From Nostoc sp. C052 (lineage in GTDB: Bacteria > Cyanobacteriota > Cyanobacteriia > Cyanobacteriales > Nostocaceae), in assembly GCF_013393905.1 (NCBI RefSeq), contig NZ_CP040272.1, positions 4,956,001 to 5,020,000 of the forward strand: a stretch of DNA of 64,000 nucleotides, given 5' to 3'. The first letter of the stretch is position 1. The number at the start of each line of letters is the position of its first letter. The notes under the pieces were generated by a model. The model saw only the letters and a list, made by a program, of their open reading frames with translations. It was not told where the DNA came from and did no database searches. The position numbers and the translations under genes were made by a program. Shown here one piece after another: positions 55,520-64,000 of this stretch.

Positions 55520-55613
55520 TTAAAAAGTTAGGAGTGAGAAGTTAGAAATAAGGAGTCAAGAGTTAACAGTGAGGAATTAAAACTCATAACTCATAACTTC
55601 TAACTCATAACTC

Positions 55614-56639
55614 TTAACTATTGAAGTGTTGAAATCCCTGGCTAAGATTCAGAACTTGGTCAGGGAATTTTTTTTGCTCGTCGTGCAATATTACTGTCGA
55701 TCCGGCTGTAATCTTGCCCACGATCGCAGCACCTTCACCAAGATGTTGCACTAAGGCTGATGCTAACTCTTGTGGTAAACACAGCACTAATTCAAAGTCT
55801 TCGCCACCGTATAGAGCATATTGTAGCGCTTGCTCTGGTGGCAACCAATGGTTAAAAGTTTTTGGTACGGGAATTTGTCTGTGTTTTAAAACAGCGCCAA
55901 CGCCACTAGCACGGCAAATTTGGATTATCGCATCTGCCAAACCATCGCTGCTATCCATACCAGCAATCGGAAGTCGGGAGTTAGGAGTTAGGAGTCGGGA
56001 GTTAGGAGTTAAGATTTTACAGAGGATTGGTAAGACATCTAATCGTGGTTGTGGGCGTTGGTGTACGCCAATTAGAGCCGTGCGTTCTGCATCTTTGAGG
56101 TTTTGTCCTAATTCGGGATGTAAGAGTAGTTCTAAGCCAGCGTGGGAGGCTCCATGAACGCCTGTAACGACGATCGCATCCCCCACCACAGCAGCTGAAC
56201 GGCGGATAATTTGACTAGGGTTAACTTGACCAAAAGCGGTAATTGACAGAGTAGTAACAGGCGATCGCACCACATCACCCCCAACAATTGGGGTATTGTA
56301 TTTTTGCAGGCATTCTGTCATTCCCTGGTACAAGCGTTCTACCCAACTCACCCTAAGTTCACCGGGTAGTCCCAACCCGACAGTGATTCCTAATGGAGAA
56401 GCACCCATTGCAGCTAAATCTGATAAATTGGCAGCAGCAGCTCGCCAACCAGCATCTTCTGGGGAAGTGGTGAGGTTGCTAAAATGAACGCCATCAACCA
56501 GCACATCTGTAGTCACTACTAAAGATTGCCCTGGTGTAGTTCCAAGTACTGCTGCATCATCGCCGATCATTTCTGGAGGACAGAAGCGCTGTAATCTTTC
56601 TAAAAGACCTTGTTCGCCAATGTCTTTGATTTTAGTCAT
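55614..56639 (-). CDS. thiL: Thiamine-monophosphate kinase
   Basis: A 341-residue ThiL that phosphorylates thiamine monophosphate. GDDAAVLGTTPGQSLVVTTD at the N-terminus and GMDSSDGLADAI carry metal- and substrate-binding Asp residues. Residues about 215-226 (TPNSRLLTPNSRL) come from GAGTTAG-type heptamer repeats at 55975-56013, in frame, just before the conserved GMDSSDG. Confidence 0.94.
   Translation of the reverse strand: MTKIKDIGEQGLLERLQRFCPPEMIGDDAAVLGTTPGQSLVVTTDVLVDGVHFSNLTTSPEDAGWRAAAANLSDLAAMGASPLGITVGLGLPGELRVSWVERLYQGMTECLQKYNTPIVGGDVVRSPVTTLSITAFGQVNPSQIIRRSAAVVGDAIVVTGVHGASHAGLELLLHPELGQNLKDAERTALIGVHQRPQPRLDVLPILCKILTPNSRLLTPNSRLPIAGMDSSDGLADAIIQICRASGVGAVLKHRQIPVPKTFNHWLPPEQALQYALYGGEDFELVLCLPQELASALVQHLGEGAAIVGKITAGSTVILHDEQKKFPDQVLNLSQGFQHFNS
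55975..56013. repeat. Heptamer repeats inside thiL
   Basis: Tandem copies of GGAGTTA/GGAGTCG. They add an in-frame TPNSRL duplication to ThiL. The same heptamer family fills many gaps in this window (for example 290-358, 49525-49590 and 60357-60430). Confidence 0.8.
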
Positions 56640-56744
56640 TAGTCATTAGTCATTTGTTATTGGTTAATTCTCCGCATCTCCCTCATCTGCCTAATTCCCA
56701 CTCCCCCAAGTTACGATAAATGTATCGTTTAGGGGGATGTTGGA

Positions 56745-57326
56745 ATGGTCTCTACACCAGTAACAAAGCTCACATTTGAAGAGTACTTAAATTATGATGA
56801 TGGCAGTGGTTTTCACTATGAGCTAGTAGATGGCAGGCTGGAATTAATGAATCCCCCTACAATTCAACATTTCTTGATTGTCGCTTTTTTAGATACCGCA
56901 CTCATAGCGGAAATTCAGCGCTTGAGTTTACCTTGGTTAACTTTTCGCGAAACTGGGACGAGGACGGGGAAAAATAAGTCTCGGTTAACTGACTTGTCTG
57001 TGGTGACACAGGAGCAAGCAAGAGAATTGCTCAATGCATCAGCAGTCTTTGAGTCACCACCATTACTAATTGTAGAGGTAGTCAGTCCAGATTCTATTAA
57101 GCGGGACTATCGTTATAAGCGGTCTGAATATGCAGCGGTTGAAGTCCCAGAATATTGGATTGTAGACCCACTAAAAGAAAATATTTCTGTGTTGTGGTTG
57201 GAAGAAGGATTTTACGAAGAGACGGTGTTTACTGGCGACCAGCAAATTGGATCGCGGACTTTTCCAGAATTAAGGATCGCAGTTGAGCAGATATTCACCG
57301 CCGGAAATCTGAATCAGGGGAGTTAG
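56745..57326 (+). CDS. Uma2-family (DUF820) restriction-like protein
   Basis: A 193-residue Uma2-family protein with the PD-(D/E)xK nuclease fold, expanded in cyanobacteria. FHYELVDGRLELM gives the first acidic residue and PPLLIVEVVSPDSIKRDYRYKRSEY the E-x-x-S core. Intact length. Biological role unclear for the family. Confidence 0.88.
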   Translation: MVSTPVTKLTFEEYLNYDDGSGFHYELVDGRLELMNPPTIQHFLIVAFLDTALIAEIQRLSLPWLTFRETGTRTGKNKSRLTDLSVVTQEQARELLNASAVFESPPLLIVEVVSPDSIKRDYRYKRSEYAAVEVPEYWIVDPLKENISVLWLEEGFYEETVFTGDQQIGSRTFPELRIAVEQIFTAGNLNQGS

Positions 57327-57403
57327 AAGTTAAGAGTTAGGAGTTAGTAGTAATTAATTATTCTCCCTCTGCTCCTCTGCTTCCCCTGCTCCCCTGCCCT
57401 ATG

Positions 57404-58510
57404 TTATGCAGCTTGCGGCTCAACCAGATTTTCTATCCCTTGAACTACTTTTGCTGATTCGATTTTGTCACCGGCTTTCAGTTTATCCAAAACTTCTTTA
57501 CCTTCGGTGAGATAGCCAAAAACGGCATAGCGACCATCTAATAAGTTGCGTCCGGCGGGGGTGAGTTCTGGTTCAAACAAAAAGAAGAAGAATTGTGATG
57601 AACCACCATTGACTTCACTTTCAGGACGAGCCATCACGACTGCACCAAAGGCAGAAAAAGGTAGAACTGGCATATCCACGTAACGACCAGCTTCTTCTAA
57701 AGTAATCCCATAAGTAGGTGCTTTATCCCCTTGGACTAAGACTTCTAAGGGAATAGCGCGATATTTGCCTGTTTTGGGGTCAATGAAACCCACGTCTTTA
57801 CCTTCGGGATCTCCAGTTTGGAGAAAGTAAGATTCTTCAGAACGGGTAAATTCTAAGCCATTATAAAAACCCCTCTGTACCAAATCTACAAAATTACCAG
57901 CAGTCACAGGAGCGCTGTAACCGTCTACGACAAGGGTCAAATCGCCTTTGTTGGTTTTAAATTCTACAGTGGCACGACCTTTAAGTTGTGGCAGGTTGCT
58001 GTACTCAGTAGGTACTTCAAAGGGGAATTGTTTCACCATTGACTCTTCTAGCTGAGTAACGAGATTTAGTAATTTGCTTCTCTCTTGCAGAATTTGTTCT
58101 TTATCTTTGCTGTTCGCCAATTCTTGCAATTTACCCACCCCAGATTTCAACTCGGTAATCCAAGCTTCGGCTTGGGGTTGGCGTTCTGCGGGAACGCTTG
58201 TTAAGATTTGGGAAGGTTTATCGAGAATGCGGGATGCTTGGCTAATGTCTTTGGAAATAGCACCCCAACGCCGATTCGCCCGCAGTTGGGCAGAGATGTC
58301 CTCTAAACTGCCTTGTAGTTGCCGCACAGGTTTGTTATCTATCGGGAGTGCATACCGCAACAAAGCCTTTCCGTCGGTAATTGCATTGCCGGCTGGCAGT
58401 GCGGCGCTACTGGAGGGAGTCCACCCAGCTGTAGTTATGCCTAAAAATATTGTTATCAGCAGTATTGCCATTAGGCTGTTCTTCAGCCAGGATTTTAATA
58501 AGTTAAGCAT
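57404..58510 (-). CDS. Cyclophilin-type peptidyl-prolyl isomerase, TLP40-like
   Basis: A 368-residue protein. A signal peptide or anchor covers the first 35 residues, a helical PsbQ-like domain about 45-170, and a cyclophilin domain about 180-365 (GNFVDLVQRGFYNGLEFTR, GSSQFFFFLFEPELTPAGRNLLDGRYAVFGYL). The layout resembles the thylakoid-lumen immunophilin TLP40/CYP38, which helps assemble photosystem II. Confidence 0.88.
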   Translation of the reverse strand: MLNLLKSWLKNSLMAILLITIFLGITTAGWTPSSSAALPAGNAITDGKALLRYALPIDNKPVRQLQGSLEDISAQLRANRRWGAISKDISQASRILDKPSQILTSVPAERQPQAEAWITELKSGVGKLQELANSKDKEQILQERSKLLNLVTQLEESMVKQFPFEVPTEYSNLPQLKGRATVEFKTNKGDLTLVVDGYSAPVTAGNFVDLVQRGFYNGLEFTRSEESYFLQTGDPEGKDVGFIDPKTGKYRAIPLEVLVQGDKAPTYGITLEEAGRYVDMPVLPFSAFGAVVMARPESEVNGGSSQFFFFLFEPELTPAGRNLLDGRYAVFGYLTEGKEVLDKLKAGDKIESAKVVQGIENLVEPQAA

Positions 58511-58713
58511 GGGATAACTCAAATGCAGCAGTGAATTGTTGACTGGACGTAACCCATCAATAATCTTCCCACGTTAGGTGATGAGTGGAGCAGAGGTCTA
58601 GGGCAGAGGATAAATAACTAATGACAAATGACAACTAACTAATGACAAATGCCCAATGACGACCCTAGAAGGGTACAATAAATGCCGATTGTCTTCCAAA
58701 ATTTGAAAGTTTC

Positions 58714-59271
58714 ATGATCTCCAGTAACGACTTTCGACCCGGTGTTTCAATTGTATTGGATGGGTCTGTATGGCGAGTGCTTGAATTCCTACACGTCAAG
58801 CCAGGCAAAGGTTCCGCCTTTGTAAGAACTAAGCTAAAAAATGTCCAGAGTGGGAGCGTGATGGAAAAAACGTTCCGCGCCGGGGAAACAGTGCCGCAAG
58901 CCACTCTAGAAAAAAGCACGATGCAGCATACCTATAAAGAAGGCGATGAGTTCGTCTTTATGGATATGGAAACCTACGAAGAAGGCAGATTGACCAAAGC
59001 ACAAATTGGCGATCGCGTCAAATACCTGAAGGAAGGTATGGAAGCCGAAGTTATTAAGTGGGGCGAACAGGTGCTAGGAGTAGAATTGCCTAAGTCTGTG
59101 GTTCTAGAAATTGTCCAAACAGATCCAGGTTTAAAAGGTGACACCGCCACAGGTGGCTCAAAACCAGCAACTCTAGAAACTGGTGCAGTTGTGATGGTTC
59201 CTTTGTTTATTTCCCAAGGAGAACGCATCAAAGTTGATACCCAGGAAGATAAATATATCAGCAGGGAATAA
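58714..59271 (+). CDS. efp: Translation elongation factor P
   Basis: A 185-residue EF-P, which helps ribosomes pass polyproline stretches. It has the usual three beta-barrel domains; LHVKPGKGSAFVRTKLKN contains the loop whose Lys is modified in many bacteria. It is followed 108 bases later by accB, a cyanobacterial gene order. A palindrome AATCCCTA/TAGGGATT lies between them (about 59304-59325). Confidence 0.96.
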   Translation: MISSNDFRPGVSIVLDGSVWRVLEFLHVKPGKGSAFVRTKLKNVQSGSVMEKTFRAGETVPQATLEKSTMQHTYKEGDEFVFMDMETYEEGRLTKAQIGDRVKYLKEGMEAEVIKWGEQVLGVELPKSVVLEIVQTDPGLKGDTATGGSKPATLETGAVVMVPLFISQGERIKVDTQEDKYISRE

Positions 59272-59379
59272 CTTTCATCTCTACGGAGATGCAAGTCCCG
59301 ATTTAAATCCCTACATAGGGATTAATCCCCTGCCACACTTAAAATGCTAATTTACGGATAGGTCGAGGTAATAAAAACT

Positions 59380-59937
59380 GTGCCATTGGACTTTAATGAA
59401 ATCCGCCAACTTCTGGCAACTATCGCACAAACAGATATTGCAGAAGTCACGCTCAAAAGCGATGATTTTGAGCTTACAGTCCGTAAGGCTGTGAGTATTA
59501 GCAATCAGATGTTGTCGGTAGGTCAAGGGACTTTAGGCGGTGTGGTAGGTTCAGGCTTGATATCAGGTTCATCTGGGGGAAACCAGGTGAGCGGAAGTCA
59601 GGTAACCGAGGTGTCCACATCTCGTGTGTTTGAGAATACTGGTACTAGCACACAATTGCAGTTGTCAGTAAGTCCTCCCTCAACCATTGACCAAAGATTA
59701 GTAGAAGTGCCTTCCCCAATGGTAGGAACGTTTTATCGCGCTCCTGCACCTGGGGAAGCGGCATTTGTGGAAGTGGGCGATCGCGTCCGCAAGGGTCAAA
59801 CAGTCTGTATCATTGAAGCTATGAAGCTGATGAATGAAATCGAAGCCGAAGTTTCTGGACAGGTGATGGAAATTCTTCTCCAGAATGGCGACCCTGTAGA
59901 ATATGGTCAACCTTTGATGCGAATTAACCCTGATTAA
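59380..59937 (+). CDS. accB: Biotin carboxyl carrier protein of acetyl-CoA carboxylase
   Basis: A 185-residue BCCP. The C-terminal biotinyl domain (about 105-185) carries IEAMKLMNEIEAE with the biotin-accepting Lys. A Ser/Gly/Thr-rich linker joins it to the N-terminal helix region. GTG start. Confidence 0.95.
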   Translation: MPLDFNEIRQLLATIAQTDIAEVTLKSDDFELTVRKAVSISNQMLSVGQGTLGGVVGSGLISGSSGGNQVSGSQVTEVSTSRVFENTGTSTQLQLSVSPPSTIDQRLVEVPSPMVGTFYRAPAPGEAAFVEVGDRVRKGQTVCIIEAMKLMNEIEAEVSGQVMEILLQNGDPVEYGQPLMRINPD

Positions 59938-59999
59938 GTATTAATGTATATATGATGTGAATCATTGTTAGAATTTTCTTTCCTTGCGGGTTAACCCTG

Positions 60000-60347
60000 A
60001 TGAAACAAACGTTGCCTTTACCACCAGAAGTGGTGCAACAAGTAGCTGAATACTTCAGCCTGTTAAGTGAGCCAATGCGCCTACGGCTGCTACACTTATT
60101 GCGGGATGAAGAAAAATGCGTGCAAGAGTTGGTAGAGGCAACACAGACTTCTCAGGCAAATGTGTCAAAACACCTGAAGGTAATGTGGCAAGCAGGTATC
60201 CTTAGCCGCCGCAGTGAAGGAACTTGCGCCTATTACCGGGTGGAAGATCAAATGATTTTTGAGTTGTGTAATCGGGTTTGCGATCGCCTCGCCACAAGGT
60301 TGGAGCAGCAAGCCCGTAATTTTCGTGTATTAAATAGCAAACGGTAA
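60000..60347 (+). CDS. ArsR-family winged-helix regulator
   Basis: A 115-residue regulator with the ArsR fold: SLLSEPMRLRLLHLLRDEEKCVQELVEATQTSQANVSKHLKVMWQAGIL is the winged-helix core. A Cys precedes the recognition helices (EEKCV), but a full metal site (ELCVCD type) is not seen, so the signal may not be a metal. No clear target gene is adjacent. Confidence 0.88.
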   Translation: MKQTLPLPPEVVQQVAEYFSLLSEPMRLRLLHLLRDEEKCVQELVEATQTSQANVSKHLKVMWQAGILSRRSEGTCAYYRVEDQMIFELCNRVCDRLATRLEQQARNFRVLNSKR

Positions 60348-60432
60348 GTTTAAGAGAGTTATGAGTTATGAGTTATGAGTTATGAGTTATGAGTTAAAAC
60401 TCCTCACTCCTAACTTTTAACTCCTAACTAAT

Positions 60433-61050
60433 TTAAAGCGGATAATCTTTCTGAAACTGTTCACGAGTTAGCGGTTGTTGTATCTCTACACCCTCACCGC
60501 CTAAAACATCCAACGGTTTGCCGTTCACGTCAATGTACACCTTGGCTTTGGGATTTAAAGTTGTTGCAGTGTAAACAACTTGTCCCACACGGCCCATCAT
60601 TGAGGTGCTACCGCCTCCGCTGGTAAAATCTTCAGATAAATTAACGTGAACTTCATTATTTTCCGCCTTTAGCCCCAATAGCTTGGTTCCTTTAGGGATG
60701 GTTGTTGAATCTGTCCCTTCTGTTGGGCCTGCTAACAAACTTTGGAAAGCTGCTTCTAAAGCTTGGTTGGGTAATACAGAAGCTACTTTAACAGGCTGGG
60801 GAACCAAAGTAACATTTTTATCTTTTGGTCTTAGCCAATAAACGTTAGGGGTTTGCTCATTACCCGGCTGCCTAGTTGATGGCTGTACTGGTTGAGCTAT
60901 TTGCTGAGATGGGTTTGATGGTGTAGGAGAATTGTTGGATTGTGTGGTAAACCAAGCTACACCACCACCCACCGCTACAACCACTGCTGATACAGCTGCA
61001 ATTACGCCTGAAGAAATACGATTAGATCCTTGTTGGTCTTTCATGTTCAA
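60433..61050 (-). CDS. GerMN-domain lipoprotein-like membrane protein
   Basis: A 205-residue protein with one N-terminal membrane helix (about 15-36), a Pro/Gln/Ser linker, and a GerMN domain (about 70-190). Motifs include LEAAFQSLLAGPTEG and NNEVHVNLSEDF. GerMN domains are thought to bind cell-wall material. No operon partner. Confidence 0.82.
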   Translation of the reverse strand: MNMKDQQGSNRISSGVIAAVSAVVVAVGGGVAWFTTQSNNSPTPSNPSQQIAQPVQPSTRQPGNEQTPNVYWLRPKDKNVTLVPQPVKVASVLPNQALEAAFQSLLAGPTEGTDSTTIPKGTKLLGLKAENNEVHVNLSEDFTSGGGSTSMMGRVGQVVYTATTLNPKAKVYIDVNGKPLDVLGGEGVEIQQPLTREQFQKDYPL

Positions 61051-61357
61051 AACCTTCCTAACTGAGGGCTGATATGGTAGTTATGTGAGGAGCAGCCTGG
61101 TTAAAGACGATACTTATAAGTAGAGAGTTTCCCACAATCTATAGGAGACTTGATGCCTTTTTATTATGCAAGTCCCTCACTCAATTCTAGAATTTTTATT
61201 TCTAATCCGTCACCTACCAAATTATGTAAATTTTTGGGAGTGAGGAGTGAAAAGTTAGGAGTTAGAAGTTGGGGACAAGGGGACAAGGAAGACAAGGGGA
61301 AATTATTGAACAAGTCTCTCCCTTGTCTCCCCCCTCTTCCTTGTCTCTTCTCCATAC

Positions 61358-63172
61358 TTATGCCTTATGCCCTATTGCTTCTGTAATCCAACCTTTGAGT
61401 GTTGTTGTCACTTCATCAATGACTATTTCTTGAGATTTACGGGTAGCTCTTTCTACAACTTCAACTTTGCCATTAGCGATCGCCCGTCCGGTTACAATTC
61501 TATAAGGTATGCCAATCAAGTCAGCATCTTTAAATTTCACTCCCGCCCGTTCGTCGCGGTCATCTAGTAGAGTTTCAATTCCCGCTTGATTGAGTTCTGT
61601 GTAAAGTTTTTCGGCGATTTCTATTTGTTGAGCATCCTTAATGTTGGGAATTGTGATGATCGCGTGGTAGGGTGCGATCGCAACTGGCCAAATAATCCCG
61701 TCTTTATCGTAAGATTGCTCTACAGCAGCTTGTGCTAAACGCGATACGCCTACACCAAAACAACCCATAACTAGCGGCTTTTCTTCACCCTGTTCATTAG
61801 TATAAGTTGCACCCATCGCTTGGGAATATTTAGTGCCTAATTGGAAGATGTGACCTGCTTCAATTCCACGAGCGCTTTGTAAGGTTTGTTCTGGGTTATG
61901 TATGGCGCGATCGCCTGGTCTTGACTTACGGATATCTACTAATCGCTCTGGTAACTTAAATTGCTCACCCCAATTAGCACCAACTACGTGATAGCCTGCT
62001 TCATTTGCACCTGTAACAAAGTTTTTTAAATCAACGGCTGTTTGATCTACCAAGCGCAAAAATTTAGGATGGATCTGCTTATTTGAGGTAATATACTCAT
62101 CTGCAATATCTGGCGCAATGTAGCCTAAAGGTAGAGATTTAGCTGTCCATGCTTGCTGGGCTTCTATATTTGGTACATTCAAACTAATAATAGTTTTAGC
62201 ACCATACTCAGAAGCTAATTTAGTCAGTTCATTTTGCAATTTGACTTCATTAACTTCCTGATCGCCTCGGATGCTCACCAAAACTAACACCGTTAAACCA
62301 TTATCATAAACTGTCTGATAAAGGACATTTTTAACTAATTGAGTGGGAGAAGAGTTGAGGAGTTGACAGACTTTTTCAATGGTTTCTGTTCCAGGTGTAT
62401 CCCGTTTTTCGTAGGTTGTAAACCGTGAGGTTTCGGCGTCAATTGGTAAAGAAACAGCCTTTTCTACGTTAGCGGCGTATTTACCATCCTCAGTGTAGAG
62501 AACTTCATCTTCGCCAGCTTCCGCCAAAATCATAAATTCTGTGGAACCAGAACCACCAATTGCACCAGAATCAGCTTCCACTGCGCGAAAAGCTAAACCA
62601 GAACGCCGTAGGATATTGCTGTAGGCTTTATACATATCCTGGTAAGTTTCTTTGAGACTGGCTTCATCGGTATGGAAAGAGTAGCCGTCCTTCATGATAA
62701 ACTCTCGTCCGCGCATTAAACCAAAGCGGGGACGAATTTCATCGCGGAACTTGGTTTGAATTTGGTAGAGATGTAATGGTAGCTGGCGATAAGAGCGAAT
62801 CATATCACGAGCGATCGCTGTGACTACTTCTTCATGAGTTGGGCCTAATCCTAATTGTTGCTCGCGGCGGTCAATTAGGGAAAACATAATCCCCTCAGCT
62901 TTGGTGTAAGTGTCCCAGCGTGCTGATTCCTTCCATAACTCAGCAGGTTGCAATTGTGGTAGTAGACATTCTTGTGCGCCTGTAGCGTTCATTTCTTCCC
63001 GCACAATCTGGGAAACTTTTTGCAATACCCGCCACATCAGAGGCAAATAAGCATAAAGACCACTACCGATGCGACGAATGTAGCCTGCACGGAGTAATAA
63101 TTTATGACTGGGAATCTCAGCATCAGCCGGATCATCCCGCAGTGTAGCAAATAACATTTGTGAAAGTCGCAT
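61358..63172 (-). CDS. proS: Prolyl-tRNA synthetase, bacterial type
   Basis: A 604-residue class II synthetase. Motif 1 region SGLYAYLPLMWRVLQKV, motif 2 FRDEIRPRFGLMRGREFIMKDGYSFH and motif 3 GCFGVGVSRLAQAAVEQ are all present. The YbaK-like editing domain is inserted in the middle (about 230-400), as in the bacterial type. C-terminal anticodon-binding domain intact. Confidence 0.97.
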   Translation of the reverse strand: MRLSQMLFATLRDDPADAEIPSHKLLLRAGYIRRIGSGLYAYLPLMWRVLQKVSQIVREEMNATGAQECLLPQLQPAELWKESARWDTYTKAEGIMFSLIDRREQQLGLGPTHEEVVTAIARDMIRSYRQLPLHLYQIQTKFRDEIRPRFGLMRGREFIMKDGYSFHTDEASLKETYQDMYKAYSNILRRSGLAFRAVEADSGAIGGSGSTEFMILAEAGEDEVLYTEDGKYAANVEKAVSLPIDAETSRFTTYEKRDTPGTETIEKVCQLLNSSPTQLVKNVLYQTVYDNGLTVLVLVSIRGDQEVNEVKLQNELTKLASEYGAKTIISLNVPNIEAQQAWTAKSLPLGYIAPDIADEYITSNKQIHPKFLRLVDQTAVDLKNFVTGANEAGYHVVGANWGEQFKLPERLVDIRKSRPGDRAIHNPEQTLQSARGIEAGHIFQLGTKYSQAMGATYTNEQGEEKPLVMGCFGVGVSRLAQAAVEQSYDKDGIIWPVAIAPYHAIITIPNIKDAQQIEIAEKLYTELNQAGIETLLDDRDERAGVKFKDADLIGIPYRIVTGRAIANGKVEVVERATRKSQEIVIDEVTTTLKGWITEAIGHKA

Positions 63173-63350
63173 CGTTTACTCCCTTTCCAGAATCTTTAAT
63201 TTGTTTATAAACCAATACGCTTAGGTTAAGGTCTACTGGCAACAATTTTGGGTTTTCGAGACGCGATAAATCGCCGTCTCTACAAGTGTTTTGTCGCTCA
63301 TTCTGAACTGTATTGTGATATAATTTTTCCTACTAATCTAGGTCTAGGTT

Positions 63351-63924
63351 ATGAGTCTTTTGACATTAAAACTAGACACCGTTCACTTTAGTGACGAACA
63401 ATTTTATCACTTATGTCAAAATAACCGCGAATTGAAATTTGAACGCACTGCCAAGGGAGAATTAATCATTATGTCCCCCGTTGGAGGTGAAAGCGGTAAT
63501 CTAGAAGCAAATTTAATTATCGATCTGGGAATCTGGAATCGGCAAACTGGCCTCGGTTACACTTTCAGTTCTTCTACTATATTCAAATTACCCAATGGTG
63601 CCGATCGTTCGTTCCCCAGATGCGGCTTGGATTGAAGAAGAACGTTGGCAAGCACTTGCACCTGAACAAAGACAGAAATTTCCCTCCATCGTACCCGATT
63701 TTGTCATTGAATTAAGGTCAGCAACAGATGATTTAGAAATGTTGCGTTCTAAAATGCACGAATATATAGATGCAGGGGTGCAATTGGCGTGGTTGATAAA
63801 TACCCAACAGCAGCAAGTGGAAATTTATCGCCAAAACCAAGATGTAGAAGTGCGAAATCTGCCTACACAATTATCGGGTGAAAATGTATTACCAGGATTT
63901 AGCTTGAATCTATCCTGTTATTAA
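63351..63924 (+). pseudogene. Uma2-family gene broken by a 4-bp tandem duplication
   Basis: The first frame (63351-63635) gives the N-terminal half of a Uma2/DUF820 protein (MSLLTLKLDTVHFSDEQFYHL to FKLPNGADRS). The second frame (from about 63608 to 63924) gives the rest (PDAAWIEEERWQAL to NLSCY). The two join perfectly if one copy of CGTT is removed from CGTTCGTT at 63604-63611, restoring ADRSPDAAW. All other conserved motifs are intact, so the break is recent or reversible. Confidence 0.85.
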
Positions 63925-64000
63925 AATTTGCAAGTACTGCTAAATCTCCATTATCTGCCCATACTTTACATCGCAGTAAAAAATACTCTATAAGTCTGCG

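Overview
The window is chromosomal or large-replicon DNA of a filamentous, heterocyst-type cyanobacterium, most likely Nostoc or a close relative. The HIP1 octamer GCGATCGC occurs throughout, intergenic gaps carry heptamer tandem repeats, and the genes include cyanobacterial markers: Thf1/Psb29, IctB, Gap2, cyanoexosortase A and a WGxxGxxG protein.

Layout. 1-3.4 kb: end of thf1, a four-helix membrane protein, an ExbB/ExbD pair and trmB. 3.7-16.6 kb: a double RiPP (ribosomally made, modified peptide) locus. On the + strand lie a GG-leader peptide, a Cys-rich protein, two Nif11-leader precursors whose cores carry Xaa-Tyr-Gly motifs, a radical SAM/SPASM enzyme and a small ORF; this looks like a spliceotide (tyramine-excision) pathway. 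Convergent on the - strand lie an HTH protein, a C39-peptidase ABC exporter, an HlyD adaptor, a parvulin-like protein, two GG-leader precursors without cysteine, a small membrane protein, an APH-like kinase and a HopA1-domain protein; this resembles a class V lanthipeptide pathway. 17-24.3 kb: glycosyltransferase, GNAT, ppsA, a two-helix membrane protein and an HTH-AAA protein.

24.6-32.3 kb holds the most unusual content. All genes are on the - strand: an E1/ThiF-like enzyme, an unknown 277-aa protein, a Schlafen/AlbA_2-like protein, a Ro60 (TROVE+vWA) protein, an unknown 244-aa protein and a 66-aa predicted ubiquitin-like protein ending in glycine. Between them I find six RNA elements with one shared scaffold: an outer stem, an internal loop with 5' GYGCCCYRAY and 3' RACUUG, and an inner stem. 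This matches the Ro60-binding site of Y RNAs. The distal ends differ: two tRNA-like domains (one with a CUA anticodon), a circularly permuted tRNA elbow, a fusion of the 23S sarcin-ricin loop with the GTPase-associated centre, a circularly permuted 23S H69/H71 segment, and one plain hairpin. A tmRNA-like domain and a split tRNA bracketing one element lie in the same array. I read this as a Ro60/Y-RNA system whose RNAs copy the main factor- and toxin-contact sites of the translation machinery, linked to a possible ubiquitin-like conjugation pair. Its function is unknown; decoy, sensor and RNA-tethering roles are all open.

32.4-47.6 kb: a small ORF, a TPR protein, a MEKHLA protein, two rhomboid proteases, an exopolysaccharide/exosortase cluster (Wzc, Wza, EpsI-like, CrtA, DegT), a degenerate histidine kinase, IctB and a WGxxGxxG protein. 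47.8-64 kb: housekeeping genes (smpB, a response regulator, an LMW phosphatase, ebfC, murB, murC, nadD, gap2, thiL, a cyclophilin, efp, accB, an ArsR regulator, a GerMN protein, proS) and two Uma2-family genes, one of them frameshifted by a 4-bp duplication.
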